64,000 bases of DNA from Flagellimonas oceani. Lineage in GTDB: Bacteria; Bacteroidota; Bacteroidia; Flavobacteriales; Flavobacteriaceae. This document shows positions 53,723 through 63,400 of the stretch, one piece after another (position 1 is the first letter of the stretch; the number at the start of each line of letters is the position of its first letter). The notes beneath the pieces are model-generated. The model was not told the origin of the DNA and searched no databases. It saw only the letters and a program-made list of their open reading frames with translations. Made by a program: the position numbers and the translations under genes. The stretch is from positions 496,001 to 560,000 of the forward strand of contig NZ_CP049616.1 of NCBI RefSeq assembly GCF_011068285.1, read 5' to 3'.

Positions 53723-54637
53723 TTATATAGACCAGATAATGCCGGGAACCTTAAAATTCCATGTTCCGGCAGTTAACTTCCACCTTCTATGGCTCCATAG
53801 CCAAAGTTCCGGCGATTTCAAGATCACGTTTTCCAATGCCCCTGCATAGTCCTCTATAATCCCATTGGTTCTCATGGAAACGGGATTGTCCGTAATTAAA
53901 CTAAAACGCAGTCCATAGCACCCTCTTCTTATTTTTTTGAAAGAAGGAAACAGAACAACTTCACCGGTTTTTTTTGCAAGCTTTTCGGCCCCTACGAAAA
54001 AAGCCGTTTCCCGATTCAAAAAATGGCACCAATGTTTGGCACTGATCCTGACAGGGCTTTGATCACCGATAATGCAATTCATCATAATGACATTCTTTCG
54101 TTCAAGGTCTATAATGGTCCTATATCCCTTGTTGGATTCAATGCAATGGACACCAAATCGCTCTCTGATAATTTTAAATAGGCCATTGAAATAGTGGTTT
54201 TTGATCGGTTTGTAAAATGTATTCGATCGGTATGGAAAAAAAAGGGGCAGGAATATCATCCATTCCCAATTTCCCTGATGGGCCGTATAAAGCAAAATAT
54301 TCTTCTTCTCGCTTAAATAATGTTCAACCAAATCCGGATTCTCTATACGCAAACGTTTCATCGCCGACTTTTTACCGATGGTCAATGTCTTAATGGATTC
54401 GACAAGTATATCACAGAAATGCCGATAGAAGTCCTTTTCGATTTTTCTCCGAGTGATTGGTGGCTTTTGGGGAAAGGATTTTTTGATATTGTCCGATACT
54501 ACATTTCTTCTATACTTCATTAGGTAATAGACCACTATAAACAACAAGTCGGATAACAAGTACAGAACGGGCATCGGCAGGGCCGAGATTGCATAAAAAG
54601 GCAAATACCTTATTTTGGGCAGCATCTTGTTTTTCAT
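53723..54637 (-). CDS. LpxL/HtrB-like lipid acyltransferase
   Basis: The 304-residue protein has an N-terminal membrane segment (ISALPMPVLYLLSDLLFIVV) and the acyltransferase motif AHQGNWEW with His120 and Glu125 (HX4E). DLERKNVIMMNCIIGDQSPV and NRETAFFVGAEKLAKKTG follow. It resembles lipid A biosynthesis acyltransferases and related aminolipid acyltransferases of Bacteroidota and acts at the cytosolic face of the inner membrane. It is encoded 64 bases downstream of a TetR regulator on the same strand, which suggests joint control. Confidence 0.87.
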   Translation of the reverse strand: MKNKMLPKIRYLPFYAISALPMPVLYLLSDLLFIVVYYLMKYRRNVVSDNIKKSFPQKPPITRRKIEKDFYRHFCDILVESIKTLTIGKKSAMKRLRIENPDLVEHYLSEKKNILLYTAHQGNWEWMIFLPLFFPYRSNTFYKPIKNHYFNGLFKIIRERFGVHCIESNKGYRTIIDLERKNVIMMNCIIGDQSPVRISAKHWCHFLNRETAFFVGAEKLAKKTGEVVLFPSFKKIRRGCYGLRFSLITDNPVSMRTNGIIEDYAGALENVILKSPELWLWSHRRWKLTAGTWNFKVPGIIWSI

Positions 54638-54701
54638 TTCATAAAATTTATAATTTCACAGGCAACAAATAATTGGTTTCCTTTTTCTAAGGGCCCACAA
54701 T

Positions 54702-55310
54702 TTATTTTTTGATTCCTTTCATGAACATATTCAATGCGCTTTCATATTGTTTCTGCAATAAGGAATATTCGGTTTCCGTGATATTTATGGTGTCTTTTTT
54801 AATAATTACATCGTGCCGCAACCCTTGGAAGATTGCAATGAACAATTCGGAAAAATAAGCGATATCAAGATTTTGAAAATCTTGGGTGGCAATACCTTTT
54901 GCCAATATTTCACCCACAAGCCGTATTTCTGCTTTGCGAAAGTTTTCGAATAGGCGGGCGTAAACGGGCTTCAAACTGTTTATGGATTCCAGGTTCAAAG
55001 CATTGAGGTGCACAAATTCGCGAAAGTAGTTCAGTCGTTTTTCTAGGTAACCTTGTAATATTTCTTCTGCCGGAACACTCGAGGAAAGGAGTCCTTCAAA
55101 CTCGTTCAAAAGTGTTTTATGTCCTTGACTTACTACTTCTTTGAATAGTCCTTCCTTATTGGGGAAGTAGTAGTACAGGGATGCTTTCGACAGACCTATA
55201 TCCCCGGCAATCTCCGTCATGGTTGTTTTTTTAAGGCCATAACGGCAAAATCTTTTCTTGGCGGAATCAAGTATTGACAAAAAAATATCGGCGTCTCTAT
55301 TTTTGACCAT
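54702..55310 (-). CDS. TetR/AcrR family regulator, divergent to the thioesterase-efflux operon
   Basis: The frame is open from 55517, but those codons overlap the divergent thioesterase gene. The ATG at 55310 (MVKNRDADIFLSILDSAKKR) gives 203 residues with the helix-turn-helix at about residues 12-55 (TTMTEIAGDIGLSKASLYYY, FPNKEGLFKEV). The C-terminal ligand domain is helical. A 27-base inverted repeat overlaps its start codon and is a likely autoregulatory operator. It probably controls the divergent thioesterase and RND efflux genes and perhaps the acyltransferase. Confidence 0.88.
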   Translation of the reverse strand: MVKNRDADIFLSILDSAKKRFCRYGLKKTTMTEIAGDIGLSKASLYYYFPNKEGLFKEVVSQGHKTLLNEFEGLLSSSVPAEEILQGYLEKRLNYFREFVHLNALNLESINSLKPVYARLFENFRKAEIRLVGEILAKGIATQDFQNLDIAYFSELFIAIFQGLRHDVIIKKDTINITETEYSLLQKQYESALNMFMKGIKK

Positions 55311-55336
55311 TCGACTATTATAGTTATAAAGTCGAA
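55310..55336. promoter_or_regulatory. TetR-type operator in the divergent promoter
   Basis: TTCGACT (55310-55316) and AGTCGAA (55330-55336) form a perfect 7-base inverted repeat with a 13-base A/T-rich centre. It covers the start of the TetR gene and lies upstream of the thioesterase start at 55396, so it could repress both directions. Confidence 0.6.
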
Positions 55337-55395
55337 AATAGTGTTTATATTCGCAAAAGAAAAATATTATTCTTTTAAATTTTACAATAAGACCA

Positions 55396-55836
55396 ATGCA
55401 GGAAAAAGGGCAGGATGACCATTTGTTTCTAAAGCATGCCATTGAAAACATGATGCCGGCCAATAGAATATTGGGGCTGGAAATCATGGAGATCAAACCT
55501 CGGTACGTGAGCATCAAAGTCCCTTTTAAGAAAGAATTTATAGGAGATTATCTGCAAAAACGATGGCATGGAGGTATTTTGGCGGCTATCGCCGATACGG
55601 CGGGAGGGGCTGCCGGAGCGACGACCCTCGATTCCTTACAGGACAGGATAAATACCTTGGATATGCGGATCGATTATCTCCATCCTACCGTTGAAGGGGA
55701 TATTTTGGCCAAGGCAAAGATCGTTAAAAGTGGTAAGGCGACCGCCGTAGTGGACGTGGAACTTTTCCAAAGTGGACAAAAGGATCCAGTGGCTTTGGCA
55801 AGATGTATCTATAGCATATATAGAAATGGCTCCTAG
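55396..55836 (+). CDS. Hotdog-fold thioesterase (PaaI/4HBT type)
   Basis: The 146-residue protein has the hotdog pattern: LGLEIMEIKPRYVSIKVPF, the active-site-like RWHGGILAAIADTAGGAA and RIDYLHPTVEGDILAKAKIV. It hydrolyses acyl-CoA thioesters in the family and acts in the cytosol. It is divergent from the TetR gene and is followed after 96 bases by the efflux operon. The set suggests a response to fatty or aromatic acids, which is inference. Confidence 0.87.
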   Translation: MQEKGQDDHLFLKHAIENMMPANRILGLEIMEIKPRYVSIKVPFKKEFIGDYLQKRWHGGILAAIADTAGGAAGATTLDSLQDRINTLDMRIDYLHPTVEGDILAKAKIVKSGKATAVVDVELFQSGQKDPVALARCIYSIYRNGS

Positions 55837-55932
55837 ACTTTAAATGATAAAGAATTATGCATAAAAAAAGAGGTATCTTAAAAAGCCTATAGGACATCCA
55901 AAAATTTCTTCCCATTAAATACGTATCCGTTT

Positions 55933-57273
55933 ATGATCAAAAAATTTTTAAGCATTTCCCTTTTATGCCTTGTTTGCGTAGCCAATGCCCAAGAAATAAA
56001 ACAGCTTAGTTTAAAGGAGGCCGTCACCTATGCACTTGAGAACAAGGCCGATGCACAAAAATCGAAGCTGGCAATTGAAAATAGTGAGTACCAAATCCAG
56101 GAAGTTCGTTCGCGGGCATTGCCACAGATCACAGGGAACGGTAGTTTGGTCTATAATCCCATTCTACAGACCAATGTGATCGATGGAAGTTCCTTTGGGC
56201 AACCGGGCACCATTATACAGGCAACTTTGGGGCAAAAATGGAATTCGGTCTTTGGTGTTTCGTTGAACCAGACCATATTTGACCAATCGGTTTTCACGGG
56301 TTTAAAAGCCGCTAAAACTACCCGTGAGTTTTATCAGATCAATAATCTATTGACACAAGAGCAGGTAATAGAAAAGGTAGCCAATAGTTATTATCGGGTA
56401 TATCTACAGCGGTTAAACCTTCAAGTACTCGATAGTACGTTGGCAAATACGATCAAGGCAAAAAATATCATTGAGGGCCAGTTACAAAATGGGCTGGCGA
56501 AGAAAATCGATCTGGACAGGATCATTGTTAAAATTTCAAATCTCGAGACCCAACGGCTCCAGATAAACAATGCGTTACAACTTCAAGAAAATACCCTGAA
56601 ATTTTTTATGGGTATGCCCATAACCGCCCAAATCGAAATTCCGGAAATCGAGTTCGAATTCAGGCCAAGGGAGGTAGTTTCATCCCCGGATACCGAGAAT
56701 CGAACGGAGTATCTGCTTCTCAAAAAGCAGGAACAATTGCTGACCTACCAGAAAATGGCGGTCAAGGCGGAATATTATCCAACGCTTTCCCTGACAGGTG
56801 GGTACAACTATCTTGGCCAAGGCCCGGATCTTCCCTGGTTCAAAAAGCCGGAGGACAATGTATATTGGTCCGATTTTTCATCGATAGCATTGAGTTTGAA
56901 AATTCCCATTTTCGCTGGTTTTGGGACGCGTTCCAAAGTACGGCAGGCCGATATCGATCTGAAGATCTTACAAGAGGATATCAAGGATACCCAATTGGCC
57001 TTGGACCTTGATTACGAAAATGCCCGAACCCAAATAAACAATAGTGTTGCGACCATCGACAATCAAAACGAAAATGTCAGGTTGGCACAGGCAGTTTTGG
57101 ACAATACCAGAAACAATTACGTCCAAGGTTTGGCTCCGCTAACGGATCTATTGGATGCGGAAAACGCCTTGACCGAGGCCAGGAACAACTTTAACACCGC
57201 AATTTTACAATACAAACTGGCAGAAATTCTGTTGTTGAAGGCCATAGGGGAATTAAGGACATTAACAAATTAA
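55933..57273 (+). CDS. TolC-like outer membrane efflux factor
   Basis: The 446-residue protein has a signal peptide (MIKKFLSISLLCLVCVANAQ) and two repeated TolC halves. Each is a coiled-coil hairpin with terminal strands (SLKEAVTYALENKADAQKSK in the first, LDYENARTQINNSVATIDNQ in the second). It forms the outer-membrane channel of a tripartite pump. The next gene, the periplasmic adaptor, starts eight bases after its stop. Confidence 0.92.
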   Translation: MIKKFLSISLLCLVCVANAQEIKQLSLKEAVTYALENKADAQKSKLAIENSEYQIQEVRSRALPQITGNGSLVYNPILQTNVIDGSSFGQPGTIIQATLGQKWNSVFGVSLNQTIFDQSVFTGLKAAKTTREFYQINNLLTQEQVIEKVANSYYRVYLQRLNLQVLDSTLANTIKAKNIIEGQLQNGLAKKIDLDRIIVKISNLETQRLQINNALQLQENTLKFFMGMPITAQIEIPEIEFEFRPREVVSSPDTENRTEYLLLKKQEQLLTYQKMAVKAEYYPTLSLTGGYNYLGQGPDLPWFKKPEDNVYWSDFSSIALSLKIPIFAGFGTRSKVRQADIDLKILQEDIKDTQLALDLDYENARTQINNSVATIDNQNENVRLAQAVLDNTRNNYVQGLAPLTDLLDAENALTEARNNFNTAILQYKLAEILLLKAIGELRTLTN

Positions 57274-57281
57274 TAAGCACG

Positions 57282-58346
57282 ATGAAAAAGAACGTAATAT
57301 ACATACTTGTAATTGTAGTGGCATTGGCCTTGATCGCCTTTACCTTAATGAACAATAAACAGGAAAATCAAACAAAGACGGATATCGTTGCACAAAAAAA
57401 TGCTAGCGTCGCCGTAAAAGTGGATACGGTAAAAACGGAAACCAGTTCCCTCAATTTTACCGCCAATGGGAACTTCGAACCCTTTAAGGAACTGGATTTT
57501 TCTGCGGAAAAGCCAGGTAGGGTCGTTAGGGTTTTGGTAGAAGAAGGCGATCATGTCAGAGTGGGGCAAACTTTGGCAATTGTGAGAAGTGAACAGGTAT
57601 CGGCAGAACTGCACGCTGCTGAAGCTGCCTATCAGAATGCGGCCACAAATTATAAACGTTTTGAAAATGCCCTAAAAACCGGTGGAGTGACCGAACAACA
57701 AATGGACCAGGCCAAGCTGACCTTGGTTACCGCACAATCGAGACTGGAACAGGCCAAGGTAAATGCAGGGGATGTCAACATAAAAGCTACGATAAAAGGA
57801 GTTGTGAACAAACGTTATATCGAACCGGGTTCTGTTCTAGGAGCGGCAACTCCAATGTTCGACATTGTCGATGTCTCGAAACTGAAACTAAGGGTTACGG
57901 TCAACGAGTCCCAAGTGGCCAGTTTAAAAGTGGGCGACCCGGTAAATATAAAAGCCAGTGTTTTACCTGACAGGACATTCTCTGGAAAAATTACGTTTAT
58001 AGCACCGAAATCGGATAGCAGTTTGAATTTTCCGGTGGAAATCGAGATATCGAACAATCCGGACAATGCCCTGAAGGCGGGCATGTACGGAACGGCAACG
58101 TTCACCTCGTCGGACCGGGAAAGCGAAAAGATACTGGTGGCCCCTAGAAATGCGTTCTTGGGAAGTGTAAGCAGTAACCAGGTTTTTGTGGCCGAGGATG
58201 GAGTTGCAAAACTGACCGACGTAACGGCCGGAAGAATATTCGGTGATAAGGTCGAAATATTGGATGGTCTGGACAGCAATGAACTCGTAGTAGTTACCGG
58301 TCAGATCAATCTACAGGACGGTTCCAAGATAGATATCATCGACTAG
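57282..58346 (+). CDS. RND efflux periplasmic adaptor (membrane fusion protein)
   Basis: The 354-residue protein has an N-terminal membrane anchor (MKKNVIYILVIVVALALIAF) and a biotinyl-lipoyl-like segment (GRVVRVLVEEGDHVRVGQTL). A coiled-coil hairpin (about residues 105-160), a beta-barrel domain and a membrane-proximal domain (APRNAFLGSVSSNQVFVAED) follow. It connects the RND pump to the TolC-like channel. It lies between their genes with short gaps. Confidence 0.93.
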   Translation: MKKNVIYILVIVVALALIAFTLMNNKQENQTKTDIVAQKNASVAVKVDTVKTETSSLNFTANGNFEPFKELDFSAEKPGRVVRVLVEEGDHVRVGQTLAIVRSEQVSAELHAAEAAYQNAATNYKRFENALKTGGVTEQQMDQAKLTLVTAQSRLEQAKVNAGDVNIKATIKGVVNKRYIEPGSVLGAATPMFDIVDVSKLKLRVTVNESQVASLKVGDPVNIKASVLPDRTFSGKITFIAPKSDSSLNFPVEIEISNNPDNALKAGMYGTATFTSSDRESEKILVAPRNAFLGSVSSNQVFVAEDGVAKLTDVTAGRIFGDKVEILDGLDSNELVVVTGQINLQDGSKIDIID

Positions 58347-58382
58347 AACCGGACAATAACCTCTAACATTTTATTTCATACT

Positions 58383-61300
58383 ATGAAATTAGCTGAAATT
58401 TCCATAAAAAGACCTTCATTGGTCATTGTGCTGTTTACCATACTTACCCTCGGGGGCCTGTTCAGTTATAACCAACTGGGATATGAATTGATACCCAAAT
58501 TCGACCGAAATGTCATAACCGTCGCCACTATCTACCCCGGTGCCTCGCCCAACGAGATCGAAAATACCGTGACAAAAAAAATAGAGGATGCGGTTGCCTC
58601 TCTGGAGAACATCAAAAAAATAGAATCGCGTTCTTATGAAAGTCTTTCCACGGTTGCGATTACCTTGACGGATGATGCCAATGTTGATTTTTCCCTAAAC
58701 GATGCACAACGGAAGATCAACGCTATTATCAGTGATCTGCCAGATGATGCCAAAACACCCTCCTTAAGCAAATTTTCATTGAGCGACCTTCCGATCATGA
58801 CAATTGGTGCTAATGGCACGATGGATGAAATCAAGTTTTATGACCTGATCGATAAAAAAATTGCCCCTTTACTTTCCCGGGTCAATGGTGTTGCACAGAT
58901 AAATTTGATCGGGGGACAAGAAAGGGAAATCCAGGTAAATTTAGATGCCGACCGACTTCAGGGATATAACCTTTCCATACCACAGGTCCAACAGACCATC
59001 CTGGCCTCGAATTTGGATTTCCCCACAGGAAATATTCAGACCAGGCAGCAAAAAATATTGATCCGATTGGCCGGAAAATATAAAAGCGTTGAAGAGCTGC
59101 GTAATCTAGTGGTCGCGGATCAAGATGGCATCCAAGTGAGGCTCAGTGATATTGCGGATGTTCAGGACAGTCAAAAAACACCCGAAAAAATTGCAAGGGT
59201 AAATCAAAAAAGTGCCATCCTATTGCAGGTAATTAAGCAGTCCGATGCCAATGCCGTGGCCGTAAGCGAGGATATATTGAAACGGATAGCACAGCTCGAG
59301 ACCGATTATAAAGCCATAGACCTCAAGCTCAATGTCGCCAATGACAGTACTGTTTTTACCTTGGAGGCGGCCGATTCGGTAATCCATGACCTATTGATCG
59401 CTGTATTATTGGTAGCGATCGTTATGCTCTTCTTCTTGCACAGTTTAAGAAACTCGCTAATTGTAATGGTGTCCATACCCGCATCGTTGATAGCGACATT
59501 TATAGGGTTTTTGTTTTTGGACTATACCTTGAACCTAATGAGTTTATTGGGACTGTCTCTGGTGGTGGGCATCTTGGTGGACGATGCCATCGTTGTACTC
59601 GAAAACATTTACCGGCATATGGAAATGGGCAAAAACCGTGTCCGTGCGGCCTATGATGGTACCGCTGAAATAGGGGGCACGGTAACTTCGATAACGCTGG
59701 TAATCGTGGTCGTCTTTTTTCCGATCGCCATGAGCAGCGGTCTGGTGTCAAAAATCATTACCCAATTTTGTGTGACCATCATAATTTCGACTTTGTTGTC
59801 CCTGTTGGCATCGTTTACCATTATTCCTTGGTTATCGTCCCGTTTCGGAAAATTGGAGCATATCACTGGTAAAAACCTGTTCGGTAGGCTTATCATCAAA
59901 TTCGAAACACAATTAAAACGTTTCACGAATTGGATCTCCGGTTTATTGACTTGGTGCCTGGATCATTATAAGACCACGTTGTCCATCGTTTTGGTTATCT
60001 TCTTTGCTTCGATTGCCTTGGTAGGGGCAGGATTTATAGGAGGTGAATTCTTTGCCGCATCTGATAGGGGCGAATTTTTGGTGCAGATAGAACTACCGAA
60101 AGATGCCTCATTGGAACAAAGTAATTTTATGGCCCAAAAAGCAGAGGCCTTTTTGAATACCCAAGAAGAGGTCAAGAGCCTTATCACTACCGTAGGCCAG
60201 ACCAGCGAGGGCTTAGGTGCTTCACAGGCCACCGCTTACAAAGCGGAAATCAACGTTCAAATGGTAGATGAAAAGGAACGCGATGACGATTCTTATGTAT
60301 TTGCAGCCAAAACAAAACGTCGTTTAGAGAAAATATTGGTAGGCGCCAAGGTGAAGACCGTACCTATAAGTCTTTTGGGAGTGGCGGAGGAAGCCCCGTT
60401 GGCCTTGGTCGTGACCGGGCCTAGTTTGGATAGTGCCATGGTCTTTGCCAGAAAGGCCGAGGCGGAACTATATAAAATTCCCGGGGCCACGGAAATCGAA
60501 TTGTCCGTAGAAACGGGAAACCCTGAAATCAATGTTCAGGTAGATCGGGATAAGATGACCTCCCTCGGCTTATCGTTACAAACGGTAGGATTGACAATGC
60601 AGACCGCATTTAACGGCAATACCGATGGCAAATTCAGGGCAGGGGAATATGAATATGATATTAACATACGCTACAATAGTTTTGATAGAAAAAACATTGC
60701 CGATGTTGGGGATCTGATCCTTACGAACAATCAAGGACAAGAAGTAAAACTCTCACAATTCGCCGACATCACGGAAACGTTGGGCCCGAGCCAATTGGAA
60801 CGCCGGGACAAGACCGCGTCGGTTACCGTAAAAGGTCAGTCCGTAGGCCGGCCGGCCGGTACGGTCGCGGATGAATGGGAAGCTGCCTTTAAAGATGTCG
60901 AACGGCCTACGGGTGTCAATTATGTATGGGGAGGGGATAAAGAAAGACAATCGGAAGGGTTCGGAACACTGGGAATTGCCATGTTGGCGGCTGTTATATT
61001 GGTCTATTTGGTAATGGTTTCCCTGTACGACAGTTTTGTGCACCCGTTCGTAGTTCTTTTTTCCATTCCGTTATCGTTCATCGGAGCTTTGCTGGCATTG
61101 GCGTTAACGAACAATTCCCTGAACATCTTTACCATTCTTGGTATAATTATGCTGATCGGGCTGGTGTGTAAAAACGCCATCATCCTGGTTGACTTTGCCA
61201 ACGAAAGGGTCCGGTCGGGGGAAACGGTCAGGAACGCTTTGATACAGGCCAACCACGCACGTCTGCGCCCGATTCTGATGACCACCATTGCCATGGTTTT

Positions 61301-61553
61301 CGGGATGCTTCCCATTGCTTTGGCCTCAGGCCCGGGATCGGGATGGAAAAACGGTCTTGCATGGGTTATCATAGGGGGATTGATAAGTTCGCTTTTCCTG
61401 ACCTTGATAATAGTACCGGTAATATATAATTTAATGGAAAAATTAGTGCATAAGTTTACCAAGGGAACAAAAACTGATTATGAGGAGCTTATGGTGGCCG
61501 ATTACGAGCATAAAAAATTGGTAGATGGCTTTAACCCGGACCACACACTCTGA
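58383..61553 (+). CDS. RND efflux transporter (AcrB/HAE1 type)
   Basis: The 1056-residue inner-membrane protein has the standard RND layout: N-terminal helix (PSLVIVLFTILTLGGLFSYN) and two large periplasmic loops. The helix with VVGILVDDAIVVLENIYRHM carries the proton-relay Asp pair. The second half has LGIIMLIGLVCKNAIILVDF and IALASGPGSGWKNGLAW. It exports hydrophobic compounds using the proton gradient. It is the last gene of a probable TolC-MFP-RND operon. The substrate is unknown. Confidence 0.94.
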   Translation: MKLAEISIKRPSLVIVLFTILTLGGLFSYNQLGYELIPKFDRNVITVATIYPGASPNEIENTVTKKIEDAVASLENIKKIESRSYESLSTVAITLTDDANVDFSLNDAQRKINAIISDLPDDAKTPSLSKFSLSDLPIMTIGANGTMDEIKFYDLIDKKIAPLLSRVNGVAQINLIGGQEREIQVNLDADRLQGYNLSIPQVQQTILASNLDFPTGNIQTRQQKILIRLAGKYKSVEELRNLVVADQDGIQVRLSDIADVQDSQKTPEKIARVNQKSAILLQVIKQSDANAVAVSEDILKRIAQLETDYKAIDLKLNVANDSTVFTLEAADSVIHDLLIAVLLVAIVMLFFLHSLRNSLIVMVSIPASLIATFIGFLFLDYTLNLMSLLGLSLVVGILVDDAIVVLENIYRHMEMGKNRVRAAYDGTAEIGGTVTSITLVIVVVFFPIAMSSGLVSKIITQFCVTIIISTLLSLLASFTIIPWLSSRFGKLEHITGKNLFGRLIIKFETQLKRFTNWISGLLTWCLDHYKTTLSIVLVIFFASIALVGAGFIGGEFFAASDRGEFLVQIELPKDASLEQSNFMAQKAEAFLNTQEEVKSLITTVGQTSEGLGASQATAYKAEINVQMVDEKERDDDSYVFAAKTKRRLEKILVGAKVKTVPISLLGVAEEAPLALVVTGPSLDSAMVFARKAEAELYKIPGATEIELSVETGNPEINVQVDRDKMTSLGLSLQTVGLTMQTAFNGNTDGKFRAGEYEYDINIRYNSFDRKNIADVGDLILTNNQGQEVKLSQFADITETLGPSQLERRDKTASVTVKGQSVGRPAGTVADEWEAAFKDVERPTGVNYVWGGDKERQSEGFGTLGIAMLAAVILVYLVMVSLYDSFVHPFVVLFSIPLSFIGALLALALTNNSLNIFTILGIIMLIGLVCKNAIILVDFANERVRSGETVRNALIQANHARLRPILMTTIAMVFGMLPIALASGPGSGWKNGLAWVIIGGLISSLFLTLIIVPVIYNLMEKLVHKFTKGTKTDYEELMVADYEHKKLVDGFNPDHTL

Positions 61554-61686
61554 TATGCTGGCCGTGTCCGGCGGCTGAGCTTTATCGACATCTAAAATGC
61601 TATGCCATGGTAGTCCTTGGTGCCCGCTTGTCAGAGTAGTGACCTCCTCCTAACCACACTTTATTTAATAATTGTCTTAAGAAAGC

Positions 61687-61703
61687 CCAAAGCAGAGCTT
61701 TGG
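61687..61703. terminator. Hairpin near the IS3 fragment
   Basis: CCAAAGC (61687-61693) and GCTTTGG (61697-61703) form a perfect 7-bp stem with a three-base loop. It lies 134 bases after the RND stop codon and 28 bases before the transposase stop, so it could terminate either. No T-run follows directly. Confidence 0.35.
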
Positions 61704-61730
61704 ACTTGCAACAAAAAAACGGACAAAAAG

Positions 61731-62135
61731 TTAAGCCGCATTTTTGATTTTACTTAAATTTTCAAATTCGTCGATCGTCATGTTCCCCAATGCGGAGTGT
61801 GTTCTGCTTTTATTGTACCATGTCTCTATCCATTCGAATACCGAGAGTGCGGCCTCTTTCTTGCCGGCATGCCGTTTTCTATGGATCAGTTCCACCTTGA
61901 TGGACTTGAAAAAGCTCTTGGCAACGGCATTGTCCCAACAGTTGCCCTTACAGCTCATGCTCCGTTCGACACATCTGTAGCTTTCCAACAGGTCGACGAA
62001 CTCTTGGCAAGCGTACTGGATTCCCCTGTCCGAATGGAAGACCGACCTTTCGGACGGGGGCCTGTTGCCCACGGCCATTTTCCATGCCGCTATCACGGTA
62101 TTCCCCGCGCTCAGGTCGGTGCTCTGCGACCGGTG
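61731..62135 (-). pseudogene. IS3-family transposase OrfB, C-terminal fragment
   Basis: The minus-strand reading starts inside OrfB (HRSQSTDLSAGNTVIAAWKM) and continues through FHSDRGIQYACQEFVDLLES (second Asp) and SMSCKGNCWDNAVAKSFFKS (Glu). It ends with WYNKSRTHSALGNMTIDEFE. The first catalytic Asp, OrfA and the 5' end are missing. Its sequence is unlike the IS3 copy at 28968, so it is another IS3 subgroup (IS150/IS2-like, CWDN motif). Confidence 0.85.
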
Positions 62136-62258
62136 AAGATGCTTGGATTATACATCGTAATGGTCAATGACAATAATTAGCAATCAAATGACCTATATTG
62201 GTCATTGCGACCAAAACGAGGCTTCACTGGAATTCACCGACCCCACCTTGTTTTGATA

Positions 62259-63203
62259 TTATCTTGGGTCATTTGGGCTCTTCCGGTGCTGTTTACGGTA
62301 GGATGTTGGGGATACGGATGCATTGCGCTTAAAGAACTTACTGAACGCATAGGCGGTGTTGAACCCGAGCAGATAGGCAATTTCCTTGATGGATCTCGGG
62401 CCGTTTAACAGTACTTTGGCCTCTTGCGTCAAGAGCTGCTGGATATGGTCCTTGGCCGTTCGGCCCGTATTCTTTTTGATGACCCTGGAGAGGTGGTCCG
62501 GTGTAACCCGAAGACGCTTGGCATAAAAACCTACTTGGTGCTGAGAGCTGTAATGGCGGGCGAGCAATTCCATAAATTGCAATACCAAAAAATGTCCGGC
62601 GGTGTGCATGATAGATGTCACAGGTTTTTCTTTTTGAATCAAACGGTCCAGTTCCCACAATAGCATATGGAGTCCATAGCGAAGGACAATTCCATGGACA
62701 GGGGAGGGAGTAGTAGGATGGATCTTGGCCTTGAGGATTACGAAGAGTTTCAACAACCAATGCAGTTCTTTGGTTTTAAGGTCCAAGGTACGGGGCTGTC
62801 GCTCCCAATACTTAAATAAGCTCATGGGCAATGCCCTGGAGGTATCTACATGAATCTGTTTTGAATCAAGGCCAACAATGCCCATTTCAATAGGGGAAAG
62901 GGATTGCTGGAGGAACCAATTTCTCCCTTGGGGCAGTAAAAGGAGTCGGCCAGGATAAAGCATCCGGGCGACTTGCTCAATTACTATTTGGATCCGCCCT
63001 TTTTTGACAAGAAACAGCAGGGCGTGCAGCCTGCCAAATTGGGTATGTACCGTACTTACTTGCTTGCTCTCCTTGATAAAAAGGATAACCAGCCCCGCTA
63101 CCGGTTGCTTTCCATGGCTATCTGACCGTCCCAAAAGGTTCAGCGTTCTCCGATATCCATGAGCTTTGAAAACAATGTGCTGAGCGTTAGGAATAGGTTG
63201 CAC
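62259..63203 (-). CDS. AraC family transcription regulator
   Basis: The 314-residue protein has a long N-terminal part without a recognised ligand domain and a C-terminal AraC helix-turn-helix pair (about residues 215-305). Landmarks are FYAKRLRVTPDHLSRVIKKN, TGRTAKDHIQQ and SIKEIAYLLGFNTAYAFSKF. Its start overlaps the preceding small gene by 64 bases in another frame. No later ATG gives a better start, so the overlap may be real, or a non-ATG start further in is used. Confidence 0.82.
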   Translation of the reverse strand: MQPIPNAQHIVFKAHGYRRTLNLLGRSDSHGKQPVAGLVILFIKESKQVSTVHTQFGRLHALLFLVKKGRIQIVIEQVARMLYPGRLLLLPQGRNWFLQQSLSPIEMGIVGLDSKQIHVDTSRALPMSLFKYWERQPRTLDLKTKELHWLLKLFVILKAKIHPTTPSPVHGIVLRYGLHMLLWELDRLIQKEKPVTSIMHTAGHFLVLQFMELLARHYSSQHQVGFYAKRLRVTPDHLSRVIKKNTGRTAKDHIQQLLTQEAKVLLNGPRSIKEIAYLLGFNTAYAFSKFFKRNASVSPTSYRKQHRKSPNDPR

Positions 63204-63400
63204 AGCACACTGATGAACAAGAGCAGGGCCGGTTTTCCGGGATGAACACGTCTTGTGATACCTTCCGGATTAAAATGATCCACCAGTTGATCGTAACCGA
63301 ACAGCTTAATGACAATCCAAATGGCACAGAGGTTGATGGCCATTAGGGTCACGGGCCAAAGGAGCTGCCATTTTCGTTGTGCACGGTCACGGGATTCCAT
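63140..63400 (-). CDS. Small membrane protein of unknown function
   Basis: The 86-residue protein has two hydrophobic helices (about residues 13-33: LLWPVTLMAINLCAIWIVIK, and 56-76: KPALLLFISVLCNLFLTLST). No family is recognised. Its start codon overlaps the stop of the lipoprotein gene (TGATG), which indicates coupled translation, and it runs into the AraC gene. The three genes look like one transcription unit. Confidence 0.6.
   Translation of the reverse strand: MESRDRAQRKWQLLWPVTLMAINLCAIWIVIKLFGYDQLVDHFNPEGITRRVHPGKPALLLFISVLCNLFLTLSTLFSKLMDIGER

Noticed and set aside
55311..55517. N-terminal extension of the TetR gene
   Set aside because: It overlaps the divergent thioesterase gene and precedes the normal TetR start MVKNRDADIF at 55310.
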